This document shows positions 32,591-40,024 of a stretch of 43,370 nucleotides of DNA, piece after piece. This DNA is from an uncultured Anaerolineales bacterium (lineage in GTDB: Bacteria > Chloroflexota > Anaerolineae > Anaerolineales > Villigracilaceae), in NCBI GenBank assembly GCA_937928015.1, contig CALFXA010000026.1:1-43370 (forward strand), in the 5' to 3' direction. The position numbers and the translations under genes were made by a program. The first letter of the stretch is position 1; every line of letters starts with the position of its first letter. Under the pieces are notes generated by a model. It was not told where the DNA came from. It worked only from the letters and a program-made list of their open reading frames with translations, and did no database searches.

Positions 32591-32770
32591 TGGAGCGGCT
32601 GATCAAGAGGCGCAGGTCGTGAGGCCTGCGCCAAAATTGTAAGCCTACATTATTGTACTTCTCTGGGAATCGACTTATAATTTCATGCAGTATGGGGGTA
32701 TAGTAAGAACACTATATTAACTAGTTTGTATTCTACTTAATAGTTTTAATCTGTAGTTATTTAAAGCCCT
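32587..32770 (+). repeat. Diverged direct repeat, right copy
   Basis: 32587-32632 repeats the last codons and hairpin of the gene at 25873-26169 (two mismatches in 46). The next about 140 bases align loosely with 26180-26330, including the promoter and TTTTAATCTGTAGTT. It fills most of the 404-bp gap before the next gene. Confidence 0.75.
32653..32681 (+). promoter_or_regulatory. Promoter, copy 3 of the repeated promoter element
   Basis: TTGTAC (32653-32658), a 17-bp spacer (TTCTCTGGGAATCGACT) and TATAAT (32676-32681). It shares GGGAA-C-GACTTATAATTT with the element at 18689 and lies about 130 bp upstream of the membrane protein gene at 32816. Confidence 0.72.
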
Positions 32771-32815
32771 ACAAAAAAATCTGAGTACATAAAAATTGCG
32801 AAAATAGGGATTTCC

Positions 32816-33511
32816 ATGGAAATGATCGAGCCAAATGACACCCGAGATAGAGACTTCATTCCCCAAAAAGACAGCACCAAAGGTTGTTTCGGTATAGTCT
32901 CGCTAATTGGGAGCATCACTGGCTTCCTCGTTGATGCAGTCACGCTTATCAATTGGTTTGTCAAATTTCGATATAACGTTCCTGTAGATATTATTACATC
33001 GTCCCCGCCCCAAATCCCATCTGTCGAAGTGCCGTTGTATGTTGAAACCATCACCTTACTAATGTTGGTTTACACTCTTTTTGTGTTTGCCCTTTTGAGC
33101 ATTCTGAATGTGGCGGGGCAAAGAGTATTATATGGTTTTGTTTCTGGAGCTACATTACCTTTGTTTTTGGTCTGGGCAAGTATTTTTCATAATCTTGACC
33201 CCTACTGGACGATTCTTGGCTCTTTTATCTGGGCTAGTATTTACTTTAGTATTTTACTTTTGACTTTTCGTCCATTCTCCACAGGTGATGGCCCTTTAGG
33301 TGGAACTCAAGATTATTTCCTATGTTTAGTGATTGTTGGGCTATTCCTCACACCACTAGCTGCCGCATGGCTACATGACAATTATGGTTATGGGTGGGTA
33401 GGTTCTTTTCTTCTGGGTTTTCTTACAGGTAATGGAATATGGTTAGCTCCATTGGCTATAATAATTATTATTGCTGTACCAGTGATTATTGTTCGCATTT
33501 TACATGGGTAA
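32816..33511 (+). CDS. Six-helix membrane protein, 231 aa
   Basis: A polar N-terminus of about 20 residues is followed by roughly six transmembrane helices (about 25-47, 80-100, 105-130, 135-155, 165-185 and 200-228). The C-terminus is extremely hydrophobic (IIIIIAVPVIIVRIL). The family is not recognised. AT-rich cargo. The ribosome-binding site is weak (AGGGATTTCC). A promoter copy precedes it, so it is transcribed independently of the array. Confidence 0.6.
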   Translation: MEMIEPNDTRDRDFIPQKDSTKGCFGIVSLIGSITGFLVDAVTLINWFVKFRYNVPVDIITSSPPQIPSVEVPLYVETITLLMLVYTLFVFALLSILNVAGQRVLYGFVSGATLPLFLVWASIFHNLDPYWTILGSFIWASIYFSILLLTFRPFSTGDGPLGGTQDYFLCLVIVGLFLTPLAAAWLHDNYGYGWVGSFLLGFLTGNGIWLAPLAIIIIIAVPVIIVRILHG

Positions 33512-33628
33512 TGCCATTCCCCCAGGTGCGGTACACCCCACGCAACCCGCTAGTAGGTGGCCCGCTTGCGTCCTTAGGGAAAATGAAATAAGTCATTATT
33601 TTGCTAATCCAAAATCTACGGACTGAAC

Positions 33629-34694
33629 ATGAATAAACTACATAGGTATCTTGTATTAATTATCTCCGCTCTAATTGTAGTCAGTTGCGCTTTAGTTGTT
33701 CAAGATGGTGATCAGCAATATTATTCGAAAGTTGACTATTTACTATTCACTGGAAAAATAGTAAATCAGAATACGGGGGAATGGGTAAATAACAGACTAG
33801 TTATTCTATTTCTAAAAAAATAAAGAGATTGCGCGTGCAACCACATCTACTAGAGCATATTATATTGGAAAGCCTGAAGGAAAAGGTTTTGCAGGAAGCG
33901 ATGGGGTAACAGATGGCCTCTTTTATATAGTTGTGCCTAACACATACGAGCTTACTATTTCCAAACTTGGAGTTCCTCCAGATAATTTAGAAATCTTTGA
34001 AGGTATATATTATCCTGATGGCAAAAATGCTAACGCGGGGCGACCGACATTGGCTTCATGAGTGGACCCTTTTTATGAAGGGTCGCAGAAGGAATTTTAT
34101 ATTCCAGCTAAGAATTTGAAATATACTCTTGTAGTATTGTCTGGAGATATATCACAGCTCCCAGTCGAGATTCAGCAGTCAGGTTCAGTTAGTCTAATTG
34201 AAGGTAACCGACTTGTTGCGATAGACCCAAATACTCCCGATGCTGAAAACGCGCAGCTATCTTTTTCGAATAGTGCTGTGAAATTTGACTCGGCAACACA
34301 GCAGATTAATGCCTCTCCTCCACTGGTCTTTCCCATTAATAACTGCGGTGGTTTGTCGGAAGTTAAACAAGAAATTAGTCAAACATATATTCATGAAATT
34401 ATAGATGAATCAATATACAAATTGGGTGTTGAACTCCCAATTCTTGATTGGTTAAAAATTGTGGCAGAAATAGAAAAACACTACGGTATATCGGATAAAC
34501 AAATCACCACATATGCAACCACTCTTACTGTTCCAGCAAAGCAAAATATTGAGTACACTTTGGAGCGTAAAGAAACTTGGGAAAGCGGCTTTGTTTCTAT
34601 TGTAGATAATAATGTTGAAATATCAGCACCTTATCGTATATTAGTTAATGAAATCATAGAAGTGTCAAACTCTGAAAATAAGCCTTGTCCGTAG
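33629..34694 (+). pseudogene. Lipoprotein gene with NNC-type domain, interrupted by a frameshift and a stop
   Basis: The N-terminal frame (64 codons, 33629-33823) encodes a signal peptide with lipobox IVVSC and the start of a beta domain (LLFTGKIVNQNTGEWVN), then stops after an A7 run. One A fewer would continue as LKNKEIARATTS into the next frame, which runs on with plausible protein (GLFYIVVPNTYELTISKL) until a TGA at 34059-34061. The same frame then continues directly from GTG 34062 to 34694. That last part (210 codons) holds NNCGGLSEVKQEIS, KHYGISDKQITT and PAKQNIEYTLERKETWESG, the domain shared with cassettes 1 and 3. Either a decayed gene or two sequence errors; two lesions favour decay. 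Confidence 0.72.
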
Positions 34695-34728
34695 CTTGGC
34701 AATTGCCCATCCCATACCCCGCGCCGCC

Positions 34729-34757
34729 TTGACCCCCGACTCAATCAGTTGTACAAT
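34729..34757 (+). promoter_or_regulatory. Promoter of the structured leader
   Basis: TTGACC (34729-34734), a 17-bp spacer and TACAAT (34752-34757). Transcription should begin near 34764-34766, exactly where the first long complementary segment starts. The -35 region itself contains TTGACCCCCGACTC, an interrupted copy of the TTGACCGACTC element found downstream. Confidence 0.75.
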
Positions 34758-34763
34758 CCCGCC

Positions 34764-34946
34764 ATAGAGTCGGTCAACTCTCCTGTGAAGGCGGCGCATG
34801 CCATTTAACTGGCATCGCTCTTTCCCTACAATCACATCTATTCGCAGGCAACGTCCTGCCACGGAAAAATGTGTCGCCGCCAGAGTTGACCGACTCCCGA
34901 CGATGTCAGTTCTGTGGCAGGACTTTGTTTTAAAGGAGTCGGTCAA
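34764..34946 (+). ncRNA. Candidate cis-regulatory structured RNA (riboswitch-like leader)
   Basis: Predicted by eye. P1: 34767-34781 pairs with 34882-34896, 15 perfect bp. P2: 34790-34796 with 34875-34881, 7 GC-rich bp, stacked on P1 with an 8-nt bulge. P3 hairpin: 34798-34803 with 34810-34815. P4: 34833-34837 with 34869-34873, capped by 34844-34848 with 34855-34859. Together these make a three-way junction. The 3' strand of P1 (TTGACCGACTCC, 34886-34897) is also perfectly complementary to 34935-34946 (GGAGTCGGTCAA), which covers the Shine-Dalgarno up to the ATG of the next gene. P1 formed would free the ribosome-binding site; P1 open would hide it. It matches no riboswitch class that I recognise. 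A protein operator array is the alternative. Confidence 0.6.
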
Positions 34947-35468
34947 ATGAATGAGAAAGGCAAAATCCCCGCAAGGCGCAAACGCGCCATCGAAGACTCT
35001 CTATTGGGCGACCCCGCCAGGGCGCCCCAGGAGACGGACCCGCACGAACGGCTGCGCGAGCTGATCGTGACGATGGGCAGGCACGAGACGCTGGCCTCGT
35101 TCCGCGAGTTCGCGCTGATCAAGGCCGAGCGCGACGGCAAGCCGCTGGAGCGTCCGCTGTACCCACTATCGTTCCTGGAGGCGGTGAAGGACACGGGCTT
35201 CCACGCCCTGCGCACCTACCTGATGGGCTGCGAGGCCGATCCCGCCGCCATCGAACTGCTGGACGAGCTGAGCGCCCTGGTGGATTGGATCGGCGAGATC
35301 GAGAAGGGTCAGGGGCTGGTGGGCTTCCACGTCAACATGGGCATCGCGGACAATCTGAAGGAGTTGACGCACCATATGGCGGAAGTGGGCAGCGAGTTCT
35401 ACGGCCCCTACGGACCTGTCTTCGAACGCGACATGTCCGCGCCTGTGGGGATGAGCGTGCTGGGTTGA
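34947..35468 (+). CDS. Hypothetical phage-element protein, 173 aa
   Basis: A soluble, mostly helical, charged protein with a basic N-terminus (KIPARRKRAIED). The family is not recognised. GC-rich and codon-biased like the terminase cluster, so part of the prophage-like backbone between two AT-rich inserts. ATG 34947 has AAAGGAG upstream, but that site lies inside the helix-forming segment GGAGTCGGTCAA, so translation is probably controlled by the leader. A promoter overlaps its stop codon. Confidence 0.65.
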   Translation: MNEKGKIPARRKRAIEDSLLGDPARAPQETDPHERLRELIVTMGRHETLASFREFALIKAERDGKPLERPLYPLSFLEAVKDTGFHALRTYLMGCEADPAAIELLDELSALVDWIGEIEKGQGLVGFHVNMGIADNLKELTHHMAEVGSEFYGPYGPVFERDMSAPVGMSVLG

Positions 35469-35492
35469 CGTCGGGGGAAAATCCCCTATAAT
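35465..35492 (+). promoter_or_regulatory. Strong promoter overlapping the stop of the preceding gene
   Basis: TTGACG (35465-35470), a 16-bp spacer and perfect TATAAT (35487-35492). The expected start at about 35497-35499 is at the base of the hairpin described next. Confidence 0.75.
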
Positions 35493-35496
35493 CGAA

Positions 35497-35544
35497 GTTG
35501 CCATCGTTCGACCTGCCCCCCTCAGGCCGAACGGTGGCATTTTA
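35497..35544 (+). ncRNA. Candidate hairpin small RNA with a C6 loop
   Basis: TGCCATCGTTCG (35499-35510) pairs with CGAACGGTGGCA (35528-35539; one G-T). An inner CCTG/CAGG stem presents the loop CCCCCCT, followed by TTTTATG. It can be read as the terminator of the gene ending at 35468, but a near-consensus promoter is placed so that transcription would start at the hairpin, giving an RNA of about 45 nt. C-rich loops in small RNAs typically pair with Shine-Dalgarno sequences. Confidence 0.5.
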
Positions 35545-35684
35545 TGTGGACAAAAGTCTTATCCTATCCTTACAAGTGCGTAATTTTAGGTTGATTTAGA
35601 ATTAAAACTGTTGTACACTACATACAATTGGAATTCTGAAAACAGAGTTTAAATCACATTGTTGACAAATTAGGAGGATACCCC

Positions 35685-36611
35685 ATGAAGAGAAGCTTGT
35701 TGCTACTTGTAGTTCTTTCGCTTCTATTGTCCGCTTGTGATATTAGCATTACAGTGAATATGACCCCACCCCCTGAACAAGTGGTGGAGGAACAATCTGT
35801 TCCGCCAACTTCCCGACCAACCAGTCCTCCTCCCTCTCGCCCAACTCCCACAGAGTATGTTCCTCCTACCGACCCACCCAAAATATACTCCATGTATGCA
35901 AGCTCGACAAATTTATCAGATATCCCCTTTGTTTTACTTCATGAGAGCGGGGAAAAGGTTGGCTTAATCCAAGGATCAGAAGAAGGTATCGTTCATACGG
36001 ACTCTAATGGGCTGTCATTTGTGATATATGCTGACAATAACGGGCTTCCAAAGACCGCAATTGTTGGAGATAAAATCATCCTATACTCTAACTATACGGG
36101 TACTACTGTTGATTTGACAATCATTCATTCTGATGGCAGGCGGGAGCTTGTCCGTGCAACCCTGAAGAAAGACTTACTGAATAAAATCTCAGCTCTGTTC
36201 CCTATGTCGGACAGCCTAGTGTCCTATAAATTGCCAGGGCAAGAAAGGATGAAAAATCCTATTGATGTGGATTGGGGGAAAGTCAAAACCGCATTGTATA
36301 TCCTTGGCGCAGGCGCATGTGTGTATGCCGCCTACCAATCTGCGGGACTGATTACAGCGGCCTTGGGCGAGGCCTGTGTGGGTCCGATTTTAGAAACTGT
36401 GGAGCGAGTAGGCAATCTTTTCAATATGAATGTGGGTGGCCTCGCTGAGTTGAACGAGGTTTTAAGTGCTGTTGGTTGTATCAACTTCAGCAGCGCTCTG
36501 GATTGCGCCAGTTTCTTTGCCTCTGAAATGGAAAGACAAAAGGAAACCGCCGATCAAAAAGCGGCATCCATACCACCTGCCCCTCAGCAAGACAAGAAGA
36601 AGTATCCGTGA
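35685..36611 (+). CDS. Secreted lipoprotein with proline-rich linker, 308 aa
   Basis: A signal peptide with lipobox LLSAC is followed by a Pro/Ser/Thr linker (about 28-65) and a beta-like domain (about 70-165; IPFVLLHESGEKVGLIQGSE...). A C-terminal half (about 200-285) contains a hydrophobic GAGACVYAAYQSAGLITAALG segment, and the tail is Lys/Gln/Ala-rich. Four cysteines in the C-terminal half may form disulfides. It lacks the NNC pattern of the array lipoproteins. AGGAGG lies seven bases before the ATG. AT-rich cargo between two GC-rich phage segments; followed by a terminator. Confidence 0.7.
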   Translation: MKRSLLLLVVLSLLLSACDISITVNMTPPPEQVVEEQSVPPTSRPTSPPPSRPTPTEYVPPTDPPKIYSMYASSTNLSDIPFVLLHESGEKVGLIQGSEEGIVHTDSNGLSFVIYADNNGLPKTAIVGDKIILYSNYTGTTVDLTIIHSDGRRELVRATLKKDLLNKISALFPMSDSLVSYKLPGQERMKNPIDVDWGKVKTALYILGAGACVYAAYQSAGLITAALGEACVGPILETVERVGNLFNMNVGGLAELNEVLSAVGCINFSSALDCASFFASEMERQKETADQKAASIPPAPQQDKKKYP

Positions 36612-36644
36612 TCTTATTCTAACAAGTCGTGTAATGTTGCGAGT

Positions 36645-36682
36645 AATTTGAGGCATCCACAAATAGGGGTGCCTCAAATTCA
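36645..36682 (+). terminator. Hairpin after the lipoprotein gene
   Basis: An 11-bp stem (AATTTGAGGCA with TGCCTCAAATT) and 14-nt loop lie 25 bp upstream of the next gene. The T tail is short. Confidence 0.65.
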
Positions 36683-36707
36683 TTACATAACCTAAAGGCG
36701 CTATCAA

Positions 36708-38996
36708 TTGAAAACTAAGTTATTAAAGCATATCCCCGTCAATTTTCAGGGTTTAATTTTGGTCTTTATTTGCATTGGATTAGCTTCTTATGCTGTTTCA
36801 TTTTCTAGATTTCCCGATTTGACGGCAGCACAGATTCGAAATGACATTCCATTTTCTGGAGCATTAGGCGAAAATAGTACAGTTGGTCAGGTATTCATAT
36901 CTCACCGTCCCTTTTTGACTTCTATAAAATTACTGTTTGATCCAAAATCTCTTTTAAAAGATGGGCACCTATCATTTTTTCTTGAGGATGACCAAGGAAA
37001 AATGATAGCCTCCAAGACATATTCCACTAATGCTGTTTCAGAGAGTGGAGAACTGGAGTTTTCTTTTTTACCACAACCTGACTCGCAAGATGAAAGATAT
37101 CGTTTAACTATTTCTTCAGACCTCCGCTCTACAGCTATTTTTACTTCTCTTTTTAATCCTTACCCTGAGGGAGATGCGCTCATCAATGGCATCCCTCAGC
37201 CCTTCGACCTTACATTCCGAACATACTCGCGACCACCTCTTATCGCCTGGATCATTGATTTCGTTCAAGTAGACGGAGAACGTTTTCTGGAGTTGATATT
37301 TGTTGGCGTCGCCCTTTTGTTGCCTGGCGTCCTTTTGTGTTTGTTGTTGAAATTGCATGTTTATGATGCAATTCAGTGGATTGCCCTTGCCGCTGGAATT
37401 GGTCTCGCTATTCCTCCTCTCCTATTTCCGATTTTGAATTGCTTGAGCTTGCCCATTAACACGGTTAGTTTATTGAGCAGCGTGATTGTTTTAGCCATTG
37501 CTACGGTGATACAGCGACTCAAAATAGCGTCTAAGAGAACTCATATTGAACCTCCCCAGTATGAAAAGCGTGAAGTTCTTCTATTAGGGTTAATGTTCTT
37601 TTTGGCTGCTGTGACGCGTGTAGTGCAAATTCATAGTTTATATGTGCCTAGTTGGGTGGATGGAATCGTTCATCAAGAATTTATGGCTCGTATCATGGAG
37701 AGGCAATATATGCCTATTGACTCCATATACCCGAAGGGTTTTCATGCTACTGTAATTTATTGGAGTCTCTTGAGTGGGTGGGCCTTGCCAGAATCAACTT
37801 TGCTGATTGGCCAATGGCTGAGTCTGATATCGGGTTTGACGTTCTATATTTTTTCTCGTCATTACTTGAAGACGCCTTATGCCTTGTTTTCCGTCTGCTT
37901 ATATTGGTTTTGGTCATCTTTTCCATCTTATTTGTTCAATTGGGGACGTTATCCATTTCTCCAGGGCTTGGTACTTTTACCCATTGCCATAAACCTCCTA
38001 CAGGAAAGCATATTGTCTTCTTCCCGTGTTTACCGTGTGCTTTTTGTAATTGTTACAGCGGCGATTGGGCTTACCTATTATGGAACTTTTCTTATCTTAA
38101 TAGCCTATATTTTGGTTGTATTGTTTGATCTTCTGTCCTCTCGTGGGATTAAGTGTGCCTGGAATAAAATTTCCTGGTTATTGGTTTATTCATATCCATT
38201 ACTATTATTGTTAGGATGGAGACTATTTCGATCTCTAGCTTTTGGCGTTCATGGGCAGGATTCCATCACTTCTTCATTCGAGGATATCCGCCGTGTTTTT
38301 GAAGTCTCGCTTTTGAATGGGGGATGGTTACCCTGGATACTCGGATATCTTGGCCTTATTTTTATGTATACGAGAGTCCAAGTGAAGTTTTACTTTCTTG
38401 TCAATTGGTTATTCATACTCCTGGTCTTCCAGATTATCCAGATGAGTCTTGGAATTACTATTTCTAGTTCAGCCAATATTATTATTTTTTTGTCCATCCC
38501 TTTAAGTTTGTTAGGCGGTTTGGCTATCAAACAATTTTTACTTTGTAGTGGGTTTCGTCGGCAGATTGGATACTTTGTAGGGTTAATAATCCTTGCCGTG
38601 GGTGGGACATACAACTTAAGTGGAAATTTGGAACCTTCTCTAGTTTTGTTTCAAAAAGCAGATTTCAAGGCGATGAGATGGATTGAGGAAAATACCCCTA
38701 ATTCAAGTGTATTTACCATCAATTCATTCTTATGGGGCGGCGATGTTGCCCCATCTGATGGTGGGGGATGGATTCCCTTCCTTGCGAATCGATCAATTTT
38801 TACGAAAGAGCCTCTCACAAACTCTATAAACTCCCTATGCGTGCAAAATCATTATGTATATGTGGGTAATGCTTATGGAGATCTTGAAGAAGACATGAGA
38901 AATAACCTTCAAAACTATGTATTGATATATAACTCTGATGGGATCAGGATATATCGATATATTAATGAAAAATCGATTCAAAATATGTGCCAGTGA
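36708..38996 (+). CDS. Large polytopic membrane protein, probable GT-C-type glycosyltransferase
   Basis: A 762-aa integral membrane protein. After helix 1 (about 12-32) comes an extracytoplasmic region of about 140 residues, then some ten or more helices, and a soluble C-terminal part of about 110 residues. WVDGIVHQEF near 318 and the following YPKGFHATVIYW resemble the first-loop D/E...H and Y-P-G motifs of GT-C/DUF6541-like mannosyltransferases that use lipid-linked sugars. The C-terminal ADFKAMRWIEENTPNSSVF is typical of such proteins too. Start: TTG 36708 with AAAGG nine bases upstream; no ATG fits. AT-rich cargo; could modify the adjacent surface lipoprotein, which is inference. Confidence 0.7.
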   Translation: MKTKLLKHIPVNFQGLILVFICIGLASYAVSFSRFPDLTAAQIRNDIPFSGALGENSTVGQVFISHRPFLTSIKLLFDPKSLLKDGHLSFFLEDDQGKMIASKTYSTNAVSESGELEFSFLPQPDSQDERYRLTISSDLRSTAIFTSLFNPYPEGDALINGIPQPFDLTFRTYSRPPLIAWIIDFVQVDGERFLELIFVGVALLLPGVLLCLLLKLHVYDAIQWIALAAGIGLAIPPLLFPILNCLSLPINTVSLLSSVIVLAIATVIQRLKIASKRTHIEPPQYEKREVLLLGLMFFLAAVTRVVQIHSLYVPSWVDGIVHQEFMARIMERQYMPIDSIYPKGFHATVIYWSLLSGWALPESTLLIGQWLSLISGLTFYIFSRHYLKTPYALFSVCLYWFWSSFPSYLFNWGRYPFLQGLVLLPIAINLLQESILSSSRVYRVLFVIVTAAIGLTYYGTFLILIAYILVVLFDLLSSRGIKCAWNKISWLLVYSYPLLLLLGWRLFRSLAFGVHGQDSITSSFEDIRRVFEVSLLNGGWLPWILGYLGLIFMYTRVQVKFYFLVNWLFILLVFQIIQMSLGITISSSANIIIFLSIPLSLLGGLAIKQFLLCSGFRRQIGYFVGLIILAVGGTYNLSGNLEPSLVLFQKADFKAMRWIEENTPNSSVFTINSFLWGGDVAPSDGGGWIPFLANRSIFTKEPLTNSINSLCVQNHYVYVGNAYGDLEEDMRNNLQNYVLIYNSDGIRIYRYINEKSIQNMCQ

Positions 38997-39099
38997 TGTT
39001 CGAAGCAGATGATAGTACAGCAGAGTTTTGTTTTTATCATGTTCATGTTGGTTAATTTCTTAAGAGCCTGTAGCCGAATGGAGTGCCTTAAGATACCCC

Positions 39100-39128
39100 T
39101 TGACATGCGATTCGTAAAATGTTAAATT
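39100..39128 (+). promoter_or_regulatory. Promoter before the lysis/packaging gene cluster
   Basis: TTGACA (39100-39105), a 17-bp spacer and TAAATT (39123-39128) lie at the AT-rich/GC-rich boundary, followed by a leader of about 90 nt ending in a strong terminator. Confidence 0.65.
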
Positions 39129-39192
39129 TGTTCTATAAATAAATAACTCCGCAGGGCCAGCAACTTGGCGGGCCAACGTTTGACGAGATGAG

Positions 39193-39224
39193 CGCCGTCG
39201 TGCTTGATGCACGACGGCGTTTTT
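39193..39224 (+). terminator. Terminator within the leader of the phage cluster
   Basis: A perfect 11-bp GC-rich stem (39193-39203 with 39209-39219), TTGAT loop and T5. It sits between the promoter at 39100 and the gene at 39284, so expression needs read-through or antitermination. Nothing else is seen in the 287-bp gap. Confidence 0.85.
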
Positions 39225-39283
39225 CGTTTAATCCAACTCCATCCGAGCGGAGCGGGGGAGACCTACTCAAAGGAGTATTTCGC

Positions 39284-39685
39284 ATGAAACGCAACAAGAT
39301 CGTATCCGTCCTTCTGATCGTCGCCGTGACCGCCCTGGCGGCTGTGACGCCTGTCCTGGCACAGGGCCAGCAACCGCCCATCCCGACCGCGCCCGTTGAA
39401 CTGCCCATGCCGCTGCAGGCGCTGATCGCCGCGGGCATCGGCTTCCTCGTCACCGCTGGCCTCAAGTCGCTCTCGACCTTGCTGAAGAGCGACATCAGCG
39501 GCTGGGGCTCGGTCATCACGGGAGGCCTGACCACCAGCGTGATCTTCTTCTTCAACGCGCTGCTCTCCGCCGTGCCCGCGCCCGCCCAGCCGTCTGTGGC
39601 TGTTGGCCTGACCCTGCTGGTCACGATCCTCTCGGCCTTCGGCATCGCGCGCACGGTCAAGGGCTTTCAGCCTGTCGGTAAGTAA
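39284..39685 (+). CDS. Holin-like small membrane protein, 133 aa
   Basis: A signal-like first helix (VSVLLIVAVTALAAVTPVLA, probable cleavage after ALA-type site) precedes a Pro-rich spacer and two or three hydrophobic helices (about 43-60, 72-95 and 105-125). Position at the head of a cluster leading to the terminase genes and the topology suggest a holin or related phage membrane protein, but no family motif proves it. AAAGGAG lies before the ATG. Confidence 0.6.
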   Translation: MKRNKIVSVLLIVAVTALAAVTPVLAQGQQPPIPTAPVELPMPLQALIAAGIGFLVTAGLKSLSTLLKSDISGWGSVITGGLTTSVIFFFNALLSAVPAPAQPSVAVGLTLLVTILSAFGIARTVKGFQPVGK

Positions 39686-39700
39686 ACCAAAGGGGACAGG

Positions 39701-40012
39701 ATGGACACGATAGACAGAATCCTGAGCATTGCGGCGGTCCTGTTCGGCGGGGGCGGCATCCTGTCCTATTTGCTGGGGCTGAAGCGTGCCAAAGCGCAGA
39801 ACACACTCGACCTCTCTGCGGCCTGGGAGAAGTTTTCCAAGCCCCTGATGGATCGGTTGAGCGACCTGGAGACCAAGGTCATCGACCAGGAGAACGAGAT
39901 CGAGGACCTGCGTGGCTGGGCCGAACGCCTGGCCAGGCAGGTGATCGACCTGGGCGGGACGCCCGTCCCGTTCGTGAGGCGGCATGCTGAGAAGCAACCG
40001 CAACAATCCTAG
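39701..40012 (+). CDS. Phage membrane protein with one TM helix and coiled coil, 103 aa
   Basis: One N-terminal membrane helix (about 5-25, with GGGG) is followed by a long coiled coil (about 35-85; LMDRLSDLETKVIDQENEIEDLRGWAERLARQ) and a basic tail. The layout is like phage spanin-type or holin-accessory proteins. It starts 15 bp after the previous gene and 12 bp before the next, within the same operon. Confidence 0.6.
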   Translation: MDTIDRILSIAAVLFGGGGILSYLLGLKRAKAQNTLDLSAAWEKFSKPLMDRLSDLETKVIDQENEIEDLRGWAERLARQVIDLGGTPVPFVRRHAEKQPQQS

Positions 40013-40024
40013 AAGGAGATTCCG

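Noticed and set aside
33512..33600. Possible attC remnant after the membrane protein gene at 32816
   Set aside because: It has CCCCCAGGTGCGG and ACGCAACCCG-like pieces, but no complementary outer boxes and no GTTRRRY.
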